Shown here one piece after another: positions 11,078-24,495 of a DNA stretch of 64,000 nt. The notes beneath the pieces were generated by a model. The model had not been told where the DNA came from and did no database searches. It worked only from the letters and a program-made list of their open reading frames with translations. The translations under genes were made by a program, and so were the position numbers. Source of the DNA: Poronia punctata (Eukaryota; Ascomycota; Sordariomycetes; Xylariales; Xylariaceae). Numbering within the stretch: position 1 is the stretch's first letter; each line of letters starts with the position of its first letter. Location: contig MU401622.1 of assembly GCA_022579005.1 (NCBI GenBank), positions 22,825 through 86,824 on the forward strand. Reading direction: 5' to 3'.

Positions 11078-12787
11078 TCAGTCGTCAAATCCACCCCACT
11101 CATCCGCATCAGAGCCATCCACGTCCTCACTCCCCAGGATATTTCCATCTTCCTCCTGCCGGCTACTCTTATTCTCATTCTTAGTCTTGGAAACCGACAG
11201 TTGTCTCTGCACCACATATTGTTCATTATTATCAACATCTCTCACAAACCCGGCCACAAAAAACCCCATCACACCCCGACCATCATCCTGATGCGACCTG
11301 ATACAACCCTCAGCAACAACCTCATCACCCTCCGCCGCATCTACAGACCCGCGGACCGGCCACTGCCGCAACCCGCGAACCTGCTGATCGCGCTTTAGGA
11401 TGCGCCAACCTCTTTTTACCGCGACATCTGATTCCAGCGCTCGCAACACCACTTTCTCGTTCTCTTCCGCGTGGATCGAACACGTCGAATACGTGACCCT
11501 ACGGGCTGCGGGAAAGGTGAATGCGTGCAGGAGGAGAGTCAGTTGGAAGGACGAGAGGGCTTCTAATCGGGCTTTCATCTCTTTCTCGGAGGATACGACT
11601 AGTTCCTGGCCGTCGTCGTCGACTAGGACTTGCTTCTTTTCGCTTTCTTCTTCGTCGTCGTTTTCGACCCTTTTGCGTTTCCGGTCTTTTTTACTATCAT
11701 CTTTGGTATCGGGGGCGGCAGGCCTCTTTTTGCCTACAGTACTAGTAGTAGTAGTAGTGGTACCACCAGGTCGTTCGGGGAGATGTATAGTAGGCATGAC
11801 GTCTCTCCCGACGATGCCGCTCCCAGAACAACTAGGATCTAAAAGTAATGCGCCGACATTTTTATACACGGGGGATTGCGGATCGACTTTGAGGAAATCC
11901 CGTCCGAGACTGAGAAGAGTCATGTCTTGAGCCCCTGCGAGATTGACCATCTTCTCCAACGTACGGCCGCGGTGGGGATCCTTTTCGAAAGCGAAGACTT
12001 TCCGAGGAGAAGACGGTTCGCCCTCGGCAACGTGTGATTTCACCAGGGCGGCCACGTGGGTTGTTTTGTTCCCCGGGGCGGCGCAAGAGTCTATGACGTC
12101 GCCGTTTTCGGGCCGTGGATCAAGTAAGTAGGCCGGGAAACAAGACGCTTTGTCTTGCAAGATGACGGCGCCAGACGTGTATGCTTGGGTCTTGGTGATT
12201 TCGAATAAAGGCGAGAGAGCGAGTAGATTCGGCACGTGCTCGTCTACATGGTATGATTTACCCGTAGACTTGACGACTTCCTGGACACTGTCCACCTGCG
12301 TGAAGTCCTTGAACGTGGTATCCAGCTGTTCTCGAACCGTCGTCTTGAGCGTATTAACCCGGACCCAACGGGGATACTCGCCCGCCGACTCGACGGCGAC
12401 AAGTTGTCGCAGGGCATCGAGAGATGTCGCTTTCCTCCGTAGCCGAGCCCTGGTCAGCTCCGCGGCGAGACGGGCTTTATGTCTCTCGATGGCCGTCCTC
12501 AAGCCATGCGTCGCCGGTAACGCGATTCCCTTCCGCGCCAGGAGAAAGTCATGGACGAGCAAGAGGGCGAGCAGAGGGGTGAGTTTGCGCTCGTGACGGA
12601 GTAGTTCCGAGTTTTCTATCACCTCCTTCAGGACGGAACTCCACTTGCACGTCTCCGAGGCGAGGGCGTAGATTGTTTGCGGGGGGGATTTTAACTTTCT
12701 GTCTTTGTTGAATATGCGGGTCTTTATGTTACCGCCGGCCGGCGACGATGCCGACAGGATGTCGGCTGTCTCATGGTATAGAGACAT
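11078..12787 (-). CDS. rcm1: 25S rRNA m5C methyltransferase, Rcm1/NSUN5 family
   Basis: A single exon encodes 569 residues. It is a NOL1/NOP2/Sun-family RNA cytosine-C5 methyltransferase. SAM-binding motif I is DSCAAPGNKT (233-242). Motif IV is DPSCSGSG with Cys320, and motif VI is YSTCSIH with Cys436. These two cysteines are the expected release and attack residues. The N-terminal 110 residues (ETCKWSSVLKEVIENSELL, LLALLLVHDFLLARKGI) match the NSUN5/Rcm1 branch, which methylates a single cytosine of large-subunit rRNA in the nucleolus. A charged insert at about 350-400 (KKDRKRKR, then acidic) sits between motifs IV and VI; it is probably a surface loop with a nuclear signal. The C terminus is Asp/Glu-rich. 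The exact rRNA target is inferred from the family. Confidence 0.92.
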   Translation of the reverse strand: MSLYHETADILSASSPAGGNIKTRIFNKDRKLKSPPQTIYALASETCKWSSVLKEVIENSELLRHERKLTPLLALLLVHDFLLARKGIALPATHGLRTAIERHKARLAAELTRARLRRKATSLDALRQLVAVESAGEYPRWVRVNTLKTTVREQLDTTFKDFTQVDSVQEVVKSTGKSYHVDEHVPNLLALSPLFEITKTQAYTSGAVILQDKASCFPAYLLDPRPENGDVIDSCAAPGNKTTHVAALVKSHVAEGEPSSPRKVFAFEKDPHRGRTLEKMVNLAGAQDMTLLSLGRDFLKVDPQSPVYKNVGALLLDPSCSGSGIVGRDVMPTIHLPERPGGTTTTTTSTVGKKRPAAPDTKDDSKKDRKRKRVENDDEEESEKKQVLVDDDGQELVVSSEKEMKARLEALSSFQLTLLLHAFTFPAARRVTYSTCSIHAEENEKVVLRALESDVAVKRGWRILKRDQQVRGLRQWPVRGSVDAAEGDEVVAEGCIRSHQDDGRGVMGFFVAGFVRDVDNNEQYVVQRQLSVSKTKNENKSSRQEEDGNILGSEDVDGSDADEWGGFDD

Positions 12788-15700
12788 GGGTCGATGAGTC
12801 CGGGCGCCGGTACATAATAATTAATACTCCTGTAACCTAAGATAGGTAGCCGTTTCGAAGAACGTGTGTCTGCTCAGATCGATCGTTCCATGAAAAACAA
12901 ATTTAGTCTAGTGGAATATTCACACTGGCTCCTAGATCTTAATCCGGCCCCACGTCGCGGACAGTCGATCCTGACTCCCCTGTGTTGAAGGTTATTGCCA
13001 ATTGGTATTATTACGGTAGTCTCGGTATAATTTTCATCTCACGATAAGATAGCATGCAGTGATATCCCGTTAACAACTTCAAATCTGTATTGAGAAGAAT
13101 CATGTGCAAGTTTACACACTGTGTCCGCTTGTCTGGACATGTGGATTTAGTACTGTCCTTGGCCGCTCATACAGTACTAACCCCCGAAATCTAAGATTAA
13201 GTAGGTACCTGGTCCGTGTATTATACACAGTAGTGCCAGCCCCGTGTTCATGATATCCCCGTGTTTACACTGTCCTGTGGGTTATATTTAGGTACCGCGC
13301 ATTGCTACTTTCCTATTTCAAGTGACATCATTGAGTGTGGATGCCAGTCTGCAAGTAGATATACATGCAGAACAATCTAAATCTACACGCACGTGTCAAT
13401 ATCATGAGAACCACCATCTTCATAAAAGAGATAACCTCAGATGTATAGATAAGTTCCTGGCGATCTCATTATTCAGCACTGTTTCTAGAAAATCGGACCT
13501 AACCGACTCGTTGCCGTGTTTAGCTTAAGCGGGTACAAGGTACTTACCTCATCTTAGTTCTTGCTGTGGGTTTTTAAGTTTTGGAGCAACTCAAGAGTCA
13601 AGACTCGGAGAATAAGGGGCATCGTACGTCTCTACACTCTACCTTTTAGATGCACAGAGGCTTGTTATGTCGTAGATACCTACCAGCCGGATAACGAGTG
13701 GGCTGACGTACAAGTAGAAGTGTAGCTTGCCTTGACATGTCACTCGTCCAAACTTGCAACCCTTTTTGCACCTCGCCGGCTGAGATAGCCTACAGGTCTA
13801 CGAGTATACACACGTACGTATTACATTCTCAAAAATGGACAGATACATCTGCCAAGTTTCCCGCCTTTCGATGCCACAGCCAAGAAAAGGCCAAGGCCCG
13901 GCCCAAAAATACACACGTATACTTTGACTGGTTGTTAATAGACCGCTTCCAAACCGCCTGGATAATAACAACAAACAAAAACACCATCGCCAAGAGGTGA
14001 TAGTCTTGGAAGAACAAGACAGCAGGGCCACTTCTGTGGCTGCAGCAACACCCGCGTACAGGCGCAGTTCTAATGTAAATATTCTTCCTGTGTTACTCCC
14101 CCTCGTTGACGTGCTCTCCCCTCTGGCATGAAAAGATAAATGGTGTCCCCGTTATTTAGGTTTATGTGGACGATGCTAGTCAGTCTACGGGGTTTGAAGT
14201 TTCGAAGCCAAGGATTATCGTTGTGCAGCCGGCGCTCTCTGCCCATCATGTTGACATGTTGCCATGACTTTCGGCCCGTCGCGTGGAACCGTCCAGATTC
14301 GATTTTAGAGCCTTCTTTGCTCGTGCAAGTGATGTCAACTGGATTATAGGGATCGTAAAGTGAAGTATCTCGTGCAGACCCGTGGCAGGGGTCCCATTGC
14401 ACCTGTCAAATCCCTTCTCTCGAAAACTGGCAAAGGCAGGATCATGGATTAATGGATAACTCGGCGAGTATAACAGACAGGGCCTTTGCCAGATTTTGAA
14501 TCATCGGTTTCTGAATCATGTATGAGGCATCGAACTTGTTGGTATGTCCAGGACTGGCCCCTTTCTCGAAAAACTCCGCCGTCGACCTCGGAGATCATGA
14601 TTTCCCATGGCCAGCCGTCTGGCTGCTTGGTGGGCAAAGGAGATATGCATGTGTTGATGCCTCTCCGGCCGAATCCCGAGCCGCCGGCGTGGCCGCTCTA
14701 GCTCTTGGCTTGCACACCCATCGGTGCGAAGTGTGCCGGTAGAGCCCACCTTGCATTTCCCGGTTATTTTATTACCTTAGCGTACCTGGTCTTGACTGCG
14801 ACTTTGCGTGCCGGTTCCCGGCAAAGTCCCCACAACTGGCTTGTTATGCAAATACTCGAAAACGTGCTTTGTCGTGGTTTTATGTTTTCCCTGCTTTGTT
14901 TTCCCCCATTGTCATAGGTAGTCCCATTGCTCGTTGGATGCGACAGACTTACAATGTGATTTCTCTAGATTGTATCAAGTTAGAATATCTTCGTCTTCGA
15001 TATCAAGCAGAGAAAAGTGAGACATGGATACGGATGTTTTAAGACACGACACCACCTGCATTTGGTCCAATGATGAGATCAACCAGGAAGATGCCAGCAA
15101 CAATAAGTACCTCCCAGAGGCGACCTTGAATGTTTCCACCTACCAAGGAGTGGGCAGCTTAGTCTACCTGCTAGTTGTCTTTCCCAACGATGTGCCCTCT
15201 ATGATCTCATTCGGCCGGGTATGTGGTACAGCTAGAGTCGTGACTTGTGGGAAGAGGGTGGATTGCAAAGAAGTACATATGGGCGCGAACTGAGCGTCGC
15301 ACCTTCTTACACGTACTGATTCCCCTGTATTATCTGACGAGCTCTTATCTGGCTTGGTAGCATATCTGTACTGGCCAGTTGATTAGAAGCATCTCTTCTT
15401 TTAGCCCGGCACGCCCGGTTACCCTAAGTACAGGAGATTGGCATCTACGTTAGTAGGCGCCAATGGCATACCACGTGTAGGTAACTCGAGACCCTCATAC
15501 CTCAGCCCACCTTCTGGAATAAAGAAAGAATGTACGACTAGACAGAAAATAAGGATAGAAGTGAAGCAGGGAGTACTATGTAAGGTAATTACGACTGACT
15601 CCTATTCTTGGTGTTATACATACGTGTGTGGCTGTGGCACAGCAAGTCACTTGCCCACCGGCCTATTCTAGGATGTACATGTACTGTGTACATGAAGCCT

Positions 15701-17323
15701 TGAAATCCAAAAATGTAAACAACGTGGACAATGTCTGCTTGTAGACAACGCAACAACTTTGTAAGGTATAACTGTAAGGAGATAAATATGGTCGATAAAA
15801 CCCCGCAATAAAAGAGAATATAGTGATGAAGGTTTAGAAAACGCTGGTCCATCTCAAGATTCTATCGATCATATACCTATCGTGCAGCGTGCCTCGATTC
15901 CCAGATCAGATACATTAGTAAAGTCCAGGCCAAGAGGAGCCTAGGTAGTTCCCACATCACTGAGTAGGTAGGGGCAGTTAAAGTTAAATGTAAAGGTGCT
16001 GCTGCATTCCAGGACTGTATTTCTATCTCGGCTGCTTCAGTTCCCAGTACCAGTACCTAAGTAGGTACTTTACATACCTCCTGTGTAGTACCTACATGTA
16101 GCCATCGCCCATGCACATTGTCCAGTGCCAAGACCTGAATGGCGTGATTCATTGGGTACACTGGGGATGTTTTTGCATTAGTGCTGAAAAAAACATGATA
16201 CCAAGTAGGGCTGCCCAGCGGTCCCTGAACTGTAGCCCAATTGGCAACACCTACTCCACATCTATAATTCCTTACAAGTACACGTACTCAGTACGTTCTT
16301 AACATGCTTTGGCATCCTTAGAGAAGTCTTATCAGGAAACCTCTACCTACACCTCTCTACTACACATATATGTATTGTGGTACACAAGTACTTTTGCAAG
16401 TAAATATAAAGAATCAAATACATCTTTATTGCATCCTTGTAGCTATTATAACTTGATAACGGCTGGAAGCATCTGTAGCTTTAAATCAGCTACCGTAATT
16501 ATATAGTAGTCTAGAGGACATTACACTTCAAGGTACCTGGATCTATCTCCGTATCTACTCTCACTACTTACAAGTAGAAAATGTACTTGCGCACAATACT
16601 CCAAAGGACTAGTACATGCAGATATATATAAGACTTGACCAGAAGATATGTACTGCCAACTTGACCACTACTTCAGTCCATATTACCTACATACTCCTGT
16701 CTGTAGGTGTTCTCCATCAACGCACAGAACTACGTACCTCTCTGGGTCCACCCCCTTTTCCTGCTTGCTATTGGACCACCTTCTTGTCGCTCGGGTATTA
16801 GACTAATACTATTTAGTGCCAAGCGGGTTGAAATAGGTATTGCAGATTCAAGGTGGACAGTCGAGGTACCTAGTTCGCACTCATAATACCCAGTAGCAGC
16901 CACGCCTACCAGAGGCCTACCAGTCACGCTGTCTCCATTGGTCTGCTTCCCCGTCTGCGCAGAACTTGGGTTCAACCTCTCAGGTTCCCATCGTTCTCAT
17001 TATCACCATAGTCGAACCATATCTGTCTCCGTCTTTAACATTCGAAGCCGATAACGATACTCACAATCGATATATTGCCGACACCAGCCTATTCGTCTCA
17101 CTTACTCCTAGCTAAGCGTGCTAGAGGCCTCCGTGTAGACATTGACGACCATTCCTAGCCGCAACACGTCGGACTCTTACGCCTCATCCGGAACCGCATC
17201 CGATAGCCTTCTCTTCCTCCAAAATGCGACAGGGGTCCAGGACTTCATACAAGTGATGCTTTGTAGTTGACAGATGCGAAGATAGCTTTGCGTCTCTCCA
17301 GGTTCTTCCGCTCGGACTGACCG
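12788..17323. other. intergenic, no gene recognised
   Basis: About 4.5 kb with only short, overlapping, non-conserved open frames. Palindromic words such as GTACATGTAC and many TAGGTACC-like words occur (13202, 15672-15690, 16060-16100). The last few hundred bases are the probable promoter and 5' UTR of the Zn2Cys6 gene. Confidence 0.5.
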
Positions 17324-20300
17324 ATGCTAAAAGACGATACTATTCCGATGTCCCCCTCTTCGCGCCCCTCACAGCCTCCGGCGGACCGTGCTACGCCAAA
17401 ATCGAGCAGGTCCCATGTTTCAACCCCGTCCAGTCCTGGACAGACCGAGGGACGAGATGGGAAATCCGTCCTAACACTCGGCTCCGCCTCGCCTGCGGGT
17501 GACAATGATCCGGATCAGGAAGACTCAGGTCATCCTTCCGACACCTCGCGCCCTGGGCCCTCGCTGCCCCCTCAACAACGGCGACGTGTGACGCGCGCTT
17601 GTGACGAGTGTCGCCGCAAAAAGATCAAGTGCGATGGCAAACAACCCTGCACCCATTGCCAGGTGTACAGCTATGGTAGACCTTGATTATCAGTCTCCTT
17701 TCTTAGGCCACAATCGCTTACCAATTGATTAGAATGTACTTACGACAAGCCTTCCAACAGGAGGAGAAACCCGGCGCCGCAGTATATCGAGGCTCTCGAG
17801 AACAAACTGTCGCGGGCCGAGACATTGCTCCGCAAGTTCATGCCCGACGTCGATCTGAACGACCCCAACTTGGATCCTAGCGTGCAGCAAGAATTTCGCA
17901 TGCGCGAACAAGCAAGACAGAAGGCTGCTGCGGCCCAAAAGAAGGATCAGGCGAAGGCGACGAGTTCCGATGGGCAACTGCAGTCCATGGTCTCCAGTGT
18001 AGGCCAGCTCGATCTCAGTGAGAGCGGTGACTATGACTTCCATGGCACCTCATCTGGCTCCGTCTTCTTGAAACAGATGAAGAAGCACTTTCGGGCGTTG
18101 TTAGGAAAGGACTATCAGATACCGTTCCTGCCGCGCCCCCCTCGACCTTCGGGCATGTTAAGCCTCGATTCTCCGAGGCCATCTCCGTCATCCCCATGGG
18201 CCGCTACACCCGGTCCGGCTTACAGCCTGCCTCCGAAAGCACGAGCCATTGCACTCTGCTCCGAGTCCCTGGATAATGCTACTTGTCTGCTGCGAATTGT
18301 CCATAAACCTTCGTTCTATCACATGCTGGACACTTTGTACGACAAGTCCAGCGACGAATACGGCACCGAAGACAAGAGAAACTTGGCTCTGTTGTATTCG
18401 GCCATGGCCCTGGGGTGCATGTATAACGTTCCCGACGATCGCGCTACCGACCCGTCGCCTTATAAGATATCGATTGACGAAGCGTAATATATGCCTTTCC
18501 CATCCTCCTCGGGCAGATGGCTAACACCTTCATTATAGGTTGAACTACTACACGTCGGCCAAATCCTTGATACAGGATATTACAGACTGCCGGGATCTCA
18601 CCTCACTGCAGGCCTTGCTTTTCATGATCTTATTCCTACAGTCCATCTCGAACTTGAGTGCCTGCTATGGCTTCGTGGGTATTGCTCTGCGGTCCGCGTT
18701 GAGAATGGGCCTGCACCGCCATTTCCCACACCTAAAACTAGACCCAGTCGAGGCGGAAACGAGGCGGCGGGTATTTTATATATGTCGTCAGATGGACACC
18801 TACGTGTCGGCATTACTAGGTTTCCCGCTGCTACTGAATGACGACGATATAGACCAGTTGCTCCCGACTCCTGTGGACGACGACTTCATCACTAGAGAAG
18901 GAATCAACACGCCGCCTCCTGGTACCCCGTCGTACATTGAGGCCTTCAATGCCCACGTAAAGCTGATGGACATTTTGAGTAAAGTGGTCAAGCACATATA
19001 TCCCCTGAAGAGGGTAGATCCCAAGGCGGCGGACGCTGACGAGTCACAAAACGCCTCTTACATGGTCAGCTACGCGCGGATCAAGGAGATGGAGGAAGAG
19101 CTTCAACAGTGGAACGAACAGTTGCCATTTGCTTGGCGGCCAAACCCCGTCGGGACGGTCGAAGTTGTTCGGTAAGTAACCTCGAGATCTGCTCCTTTTC
19201 TCTTGTAGCCGGTCACTTATATATACCATGTACACTCTATTATGAAGCAACGAGACAAATACTGACTGGTAATTAGTATCCGTAATTTGCTCAGGTTCGC
19301 ATTTGCTCATGTTCAAATGGTCCTTTACAGACCCTTCCTACATTATGTTTCACCACGGTTTTGCGCCGGCAAGGATATCAGTGAGCGTGCCTATGCCTGC
19401 GGGGCTGCTTACATCACCGTCGCCCGGAATATCATCCACATCGGGACTGAGATGCGGAAGCAAGTCTCTCTTGTTGGGCCATATTGGTTCACGCTCTTCT
19501 CAGAGTTCTTTGCTATCATCTCCCTCGTTTTCTTCGTGTTGGAAAACCAAGATAAGGCAGGCGTCAAAGATATCTTGGCGGATGCCCTAGCAGGGAAGAA
19601 CATGATCGGCGAGCTTGCAGCAAAGAGCTCGGTTGCCGAGGGAATTTCGGGCGTTTTAGAAGTGAGTTCGCACCAGTCACGTGCATGATGATGTGCATGC
19701 ACAAACCATAAAACCACAGTACCGCTGACAGTTGTGTCTAGACGCTTTTCGACCAATTGCCAGCCAAACTCAAAGGTCTCGAAGTGCGGGCAGGTCCCAC
19801 AAAGAAGCGGCCGTTCTCAGTTTCCAAGGCGGAAAACGTACCTTCGGGTCCAAAAGCCGAGGCCCCGGGATCGTCACGACGCGCCTCCAAGGCCCCCACC
19901 TTGTCCAACCCCATATCAAAGATAGCGAAGCGCTCAGCTGCTGCGTCGATAACGCACGGCGGTTCTTTCAGCAACGATCAAGTTTCCAGTCCCGAATTCG
20001 ATACCCCTTTCGGCCCGTTTCAGTTTTCTCCTGTCGGTATCACAACAGCGCCGCTCGAGTCAATAGCACCGTCCACCCTGGGCGATGCTGGGCAAGCCAA
20101 GCTGCCACATGGCATGACGGGAGCGGCCCAACAGATCCACCGTCTCGACGCCATGATGTTCCCGTCGGATGATCCTTTAGCATACCCCAACGCGCCACGG
20201 GCTGACTTTGGCATGCACGGCACTGGGTTACACCATCCAAACCCCGGAGAGATGTTGCACCACGAGCCTTCCCCGTACTACGTACCAACCGCTTACGACG

Positions 20301-20557
20301 GTATCGAAGGCCATCTGCTCGGGCCTCTTCCACCATATTTAATGCACTCACAGGGCAACCCGGGGATCCACTTCCCGGGGCAGATGTATTTGGACCCGAT
20401 GCTGCCATCTCAGCACATACACGCACAACACGGTCGAGCCCACGGGCAGAGATTACAGCCGGACCATGAACAGCTACGGCAGCAGTCGAGGGAATACAGC
20501 GACATGCTTGCTAATACATCTTGGCAAGGCATGTTTCCACAGCATGGGATGGACTAA
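17324..20557 (+). CDS. Zn2Cys6 transcription factor with fungal-specific regulatory domain
   Basis: Five exons: 17324-17675, 17733-18483, 18539-19171, 19295-19661 and 19742-20557 (972 residues). The binuclear cluster has Cys93, 96, 103, 109, 112 and 119 with canonical CX2CX6CX5CX2CX6C spacing. The sixth Cys comes from exon 2, which confirms the first splice. A linker ([18 protein letters not shown]) and a short coiled coil ([12 protein letters not shown]) follow. Residues about 300-560 fit the fungal-specific transcription factor domain ([51 protein letters not shown]). The C-terminal 300 residues are low-complexity and rich in Pro, His and Gln, as in activation regions. It acts in the nucleus. 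The family resembles a conserved Pezizomycotina regulator, but I cannot name the ortholog or its targets. Confidence 0.9.
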
Positions 20558-22232
20558 GGCGTCCGAGTTGCTTGACGCGTCTTACGGTTTTTAAAAGGGA
20601 TAACGGTACAAAAGAAGAAGAATAAAAGATACCCACTGTATGGTTCAGATTATACCCCCCGGATGTCGGGTTGCGGGGGACAAGGATTGCATTTTTTTTG
20701 GCGAGGAAGGACAGCTTTCCGGGATGATTTAAGTTTACTCTTATGCGACGAAATTATCCGCCACGAAGCATAAAAAGGCTCAGAGCCATTCAGCGACGAC
20801 CTAGCGTGATTGCTCATTTTCCCTCTTTCCCATTCATCTTTTGTCATTTGTGCCTCCTTTGCTATTTCAAGCCCATGTACGAATTATACTGATATACAGA
20901 GGTGTCGAAGAATGGACATCGCAACAGTACATGTCGACTAGCGTTGTTGTCATTTGTACTACAGACAATAATATTGATATCGGCAGGTTGGGGTGATGGC
21001 AGTGCAACAAATGTCAACCTAGCATTTTGTCCAGTACGTATCTACACGTACTCGAAGAAAGATCAAAATCTGCCCAAAAAAAACTGGAAATGCATACGCG
21101 TCAAGGCGTAGATCTGTTAACGTTACATATGACCACTTTGAGGATGATCTGCGGTCGAGGTGAATGACTTGAGATCAGCCGTGTTCAGGGTTCCGCTCAC
21201 TTACGGGCAGATCTTCCAGAGGTGTAAGTCTAGTTACTTAGGTGTCTGTGGACAATTTTAAGTCTGGTGTTTTGGGAAGGGTCCACGCATTTATAGAGTT
21301 TGCATACGGCAGACTACGAGGAGATGTATGATTCAAGATATAGTAGTTCTTGTAGATAGTGCGGCTAGACCAGACGGGCTAGACGACAGTGTCCCCAGTT
21401 GCTAATAAAAGGGTTTGTTGTGCCTGAATGGCAAGGATAAAGTGTCTTATACGGTCCCGTCTTGACTCTTGACTGAGTCGTCTTGGACTTGGAGAGGACA
21501 TGTACATGTACACATGCCGCAGGACATTTACAAGATGAATAGATATAGGTACCTCCTACATACGTCACGTACTGCACCTACGATCGTGTATTATATCTCC
21601 TACAAGAAGATCACAAGATTATCGAGCATCGGTTTCAAATAAAAGACATTGTACTATATGCAAAAACAATTCTAATATAATATTGCAAAAATTGTATAGA
21701 GCAGCGACTTGGTTTTCACAAAACTGAAAATATCATAGCTGCCCTACTATACCTTAGTACTAACCAGATTGGAAATATGTACCTATTTATGCACGCATTA
21801 TAGCAGATCTCTACGAGATGTACCTACTAGTACATTTTAGAGGATGTGCCTGAGGCAGATGGCTACATTGTAAGTGATTACCTAAGCTGCGGTAAGAGGT
21901 ACATGGACTTTGAGTGCATGAATGTGGGGATGTACAGCCCACCTCTGCCAACAACCATGACCAACTCGACGCCCGGGCTAACACCAACACCGCCTTATTA
22001 CATGTTAATATAGGTATCTTCATGATTTGTTAGGTTATACTCATCGACTATCTACAGTTTTAGACTATATCGAACAAACCGGCGATACTACCGACCTTGG
22101 TCATTATAACCAGCCATCGGCCTGGAACCACCTAAAGTTCCGTTGTCTCTCTACCTTACCTTGACCAACGTTCGAGTGTGGAGTCGGCCCTCATTTCAGT
22201 CTAAAAGGGTGATTCAGGGGGAAATAGGAACG
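20558..22232. other. intergenic, no gene recognised
   Basis: About 1.7 kb. It begins with the 3' flank of the transcription factor gene (AATAAAAGA near 20622) and ends with the promoter of the peptidase gene. No coding or RNA gene signal was found. Confidence 0.5.
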
Positions 22233-24495
22233 ATGGAGGCCTTCGACATCGAGCATAGACTCGTTATTGAAAACGAGTTTGACGCATTGTGGGTGATCTC
22301 ATCTTAAGACACAGTCAAAACTCACGTCTATCTTTGTGTCTAATCTCGGCCTGTCTGTCGTCGCACAGCTCCATCGAGGTCAAATCGCCGGATCCGCTTC
22401 AAGGGGTCACTAAGAAATATCCCGGTGGGTAACTCCTAATGGTGTCATGATACAATTCCCATCCGAATAAGTTACGGTCTGTAGTTTGGATGGCTTTCTC
22501 TTAGCGTCACTTCGACCGAGGGAAGAACGAGGGGAAGGGGGAGGAAAGGTCCGAGAATCAAGCGCCCGGCCATGCCTCATCTCTCTCTTTCCCCTGCTTA
22601 AAGATTTCACCTGATGCATATATCAACTTGACTCGAGTAAAGAGAGCTGACGGGGCCTCTAGCCAAGCTTCATGCGAGAAAGGTAGCTAAGGCGCTGGGT
22701 GCCCGTGAGGGCCTCATATATCTCCCAGGTCAATGGGAAGCCAATTGGGAGGATTCAGACCAGGGGCCACCATTCCGTCAGCGTCGGTAGTAAGTACTAG
22801 CTATTGTTCCCTCATGAACCCGACTCTGGCTCTGACTGTGATGCTTCACAGCTTCTACTACCTCACGGGAGCCAACTTCCCGGGATGCAGTGTCACTTAT
22901 GACATAGAAGCGGACAAGCTGACGCTCTGGATCCCATATACCCCACCGGCCACGATACTGTGGTTTGGAAAGACGCCAACCCCGGAAGACTGTCTCGCCA
23001 GATTTGACGTCCACGATGTGAAGCACATGGACTCGCTCGCAGATTACTTGTCGTCGCGACTATCCAGAGTCCGTACACTTTATGTGCTGCGTGCGTCTCA
23101 GCTGCCAAAGTTCGATGGTCTAGACAGCCTCAAGCCCCGTCTACACATCGACACCACATCACTCCGGCCTGTCATGGACGAGGCGCGAGTGATCAAGTCG
23201 GACTACGAGATTGCCATGATTCGGAAGGCGAACGCCGTGTCTTCCGAAGCGCACAGACAGGTAGCTCTGTCGATGCATGCCATGGCTAACGAGTGTCAAC
23301 TCGAGGCTACTTTCGTCGGCTCGTGTACGGCGCAGAACGCCCATGCGCAGGCCTATCCCGTCATCGCCGGGTCCGGCGTCAACGCCTCTACTCTACATTA
23401 CGACGCTAATAATGAGGACTTGGCCGGCCGTCAACTGGTCGTCCTCGATGCCGGCGCCGAATGGGATTGTTACGCGAGCGATGTGACGCGCACCTTACCC
23501 ATCGGTCCGACCTTTACATCCGAGGCCAAGGCCATTTACGACATTGTTCACCGCATGCAAGAAGAATGCATTGAGCGCGTCCGCCCCGGCGTCTTCTTCC
23601 GCGACCTACAACTGCACGCCACCTTTGTGGCCGTCGAAGGTCTTTTGCGCCTCGGCATGTAAGTATAATTCGTTATATTCTGGATCTGTCCCATTCCTCC
23701 GGTTAGTGAAGAAGACCCATACTGATCCTTTTTTGCCCGTTTTAAACCAAAGTCTACATAACGGGACGGCCGAAGAGATTTTCAAGAATGGCACGGGTGC
23801 AGCGTTTTTCCCACACGGCCTAGGTCATCATGTCGGTCTCGACGTTCACGAGTAAGCTTTTTTGTCTTTTCCAGTATCGTCTTGTCCTTGGCCTCCCCTT
23901 CTTTTCTTCACATCCCCCTTTCCCCCTTTAATCGCAAAAGCAATCCTATCCTTCTTCACCTTGACCTCATAGACCGCTGGGAAAATCTTGAACTGTTTGT
24001 CCCCGCCCATGTCCTCATATATATTAACCTATGTTTCCAAAACAAAAAAAAAACAGCGTCCTCAGCAAAGAACTCCTACGCCCCGCAGGCGAAAGCATGT
24101 GGGGGAAAAGACGACCCATTGGACCACATTCCCTCCGCGCCATGATCAAACAAGCAGCAACAGCAACAACAACCTCCTCCTCCTCCTCTTCCTCGTCCAA
24201 TTCCTCTCCCAAACAGGGAAATAATCATCACGCCCTCCGACCAAACATGATAGTCACCGTAGAACCGGGCCTATACTTCTGCCGTCCCTACATAGAGGCG
24301 TATTTCCTCCGCAACGACCAGCACAAGAATTACATAAACAGCGCCGTGCTAGACAAGTATTGGGATGTCGGCGGTGTCAGGATCGAGGATTGTATCCTGG
24401 TCACCGAGGATGGGTATGAGAATTTGACGACGGCGCCGAAAGGGGAGGAGTTGCTTAGGATTGTCGGGGTTGATGCGAGGTTTCTTTCTACTTGA
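22233..24495 (+). CDS. M24 Xaa-Pro aminopeptidase/dipeptidase (prolidase family)
   Basis: Six exons: 22233-22288, 22369-22424, 22663-22789, 22852-23658, 23753-23851 and 24057-24495 (527 residues). The N-terminal creatinase/prolidase fold shows [21 protein letters not shown] and, across the exon 3/4 join, [17 protein letters not shown]. The catalytic M24 domain carries the two-metal ligands: Asp in [19 protein letters not shown] (about 278 and 289), His in [11 protein letters not shown] (about 374-382), Glu in VTVEPGLY (about 449) and Glu in VRIEDC (about 490). Enzymes of this family cleave N-terminal or dipeptide Xaa-Pro bonds, usually with Mn2+, in the cytosol. No signal peptide is seen. A poly-Ser/Thr stretch (about 405-430) is inserted in the catalytic domain. 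It is convergent with the next gene. Aminopeptidase against dipeptidase cannot be decided from sequence. Confidence 0.9.

Noticed and set aside
22733..22850. Start of a long peptidase frame at 22733 ([10 protein letters not shown])
   Set aside because: This portion is read out of frame over exon 3 and through an intron; the family sequence [13 protein letters not shown] requires the exon 3/4 splice at 22789/22852.
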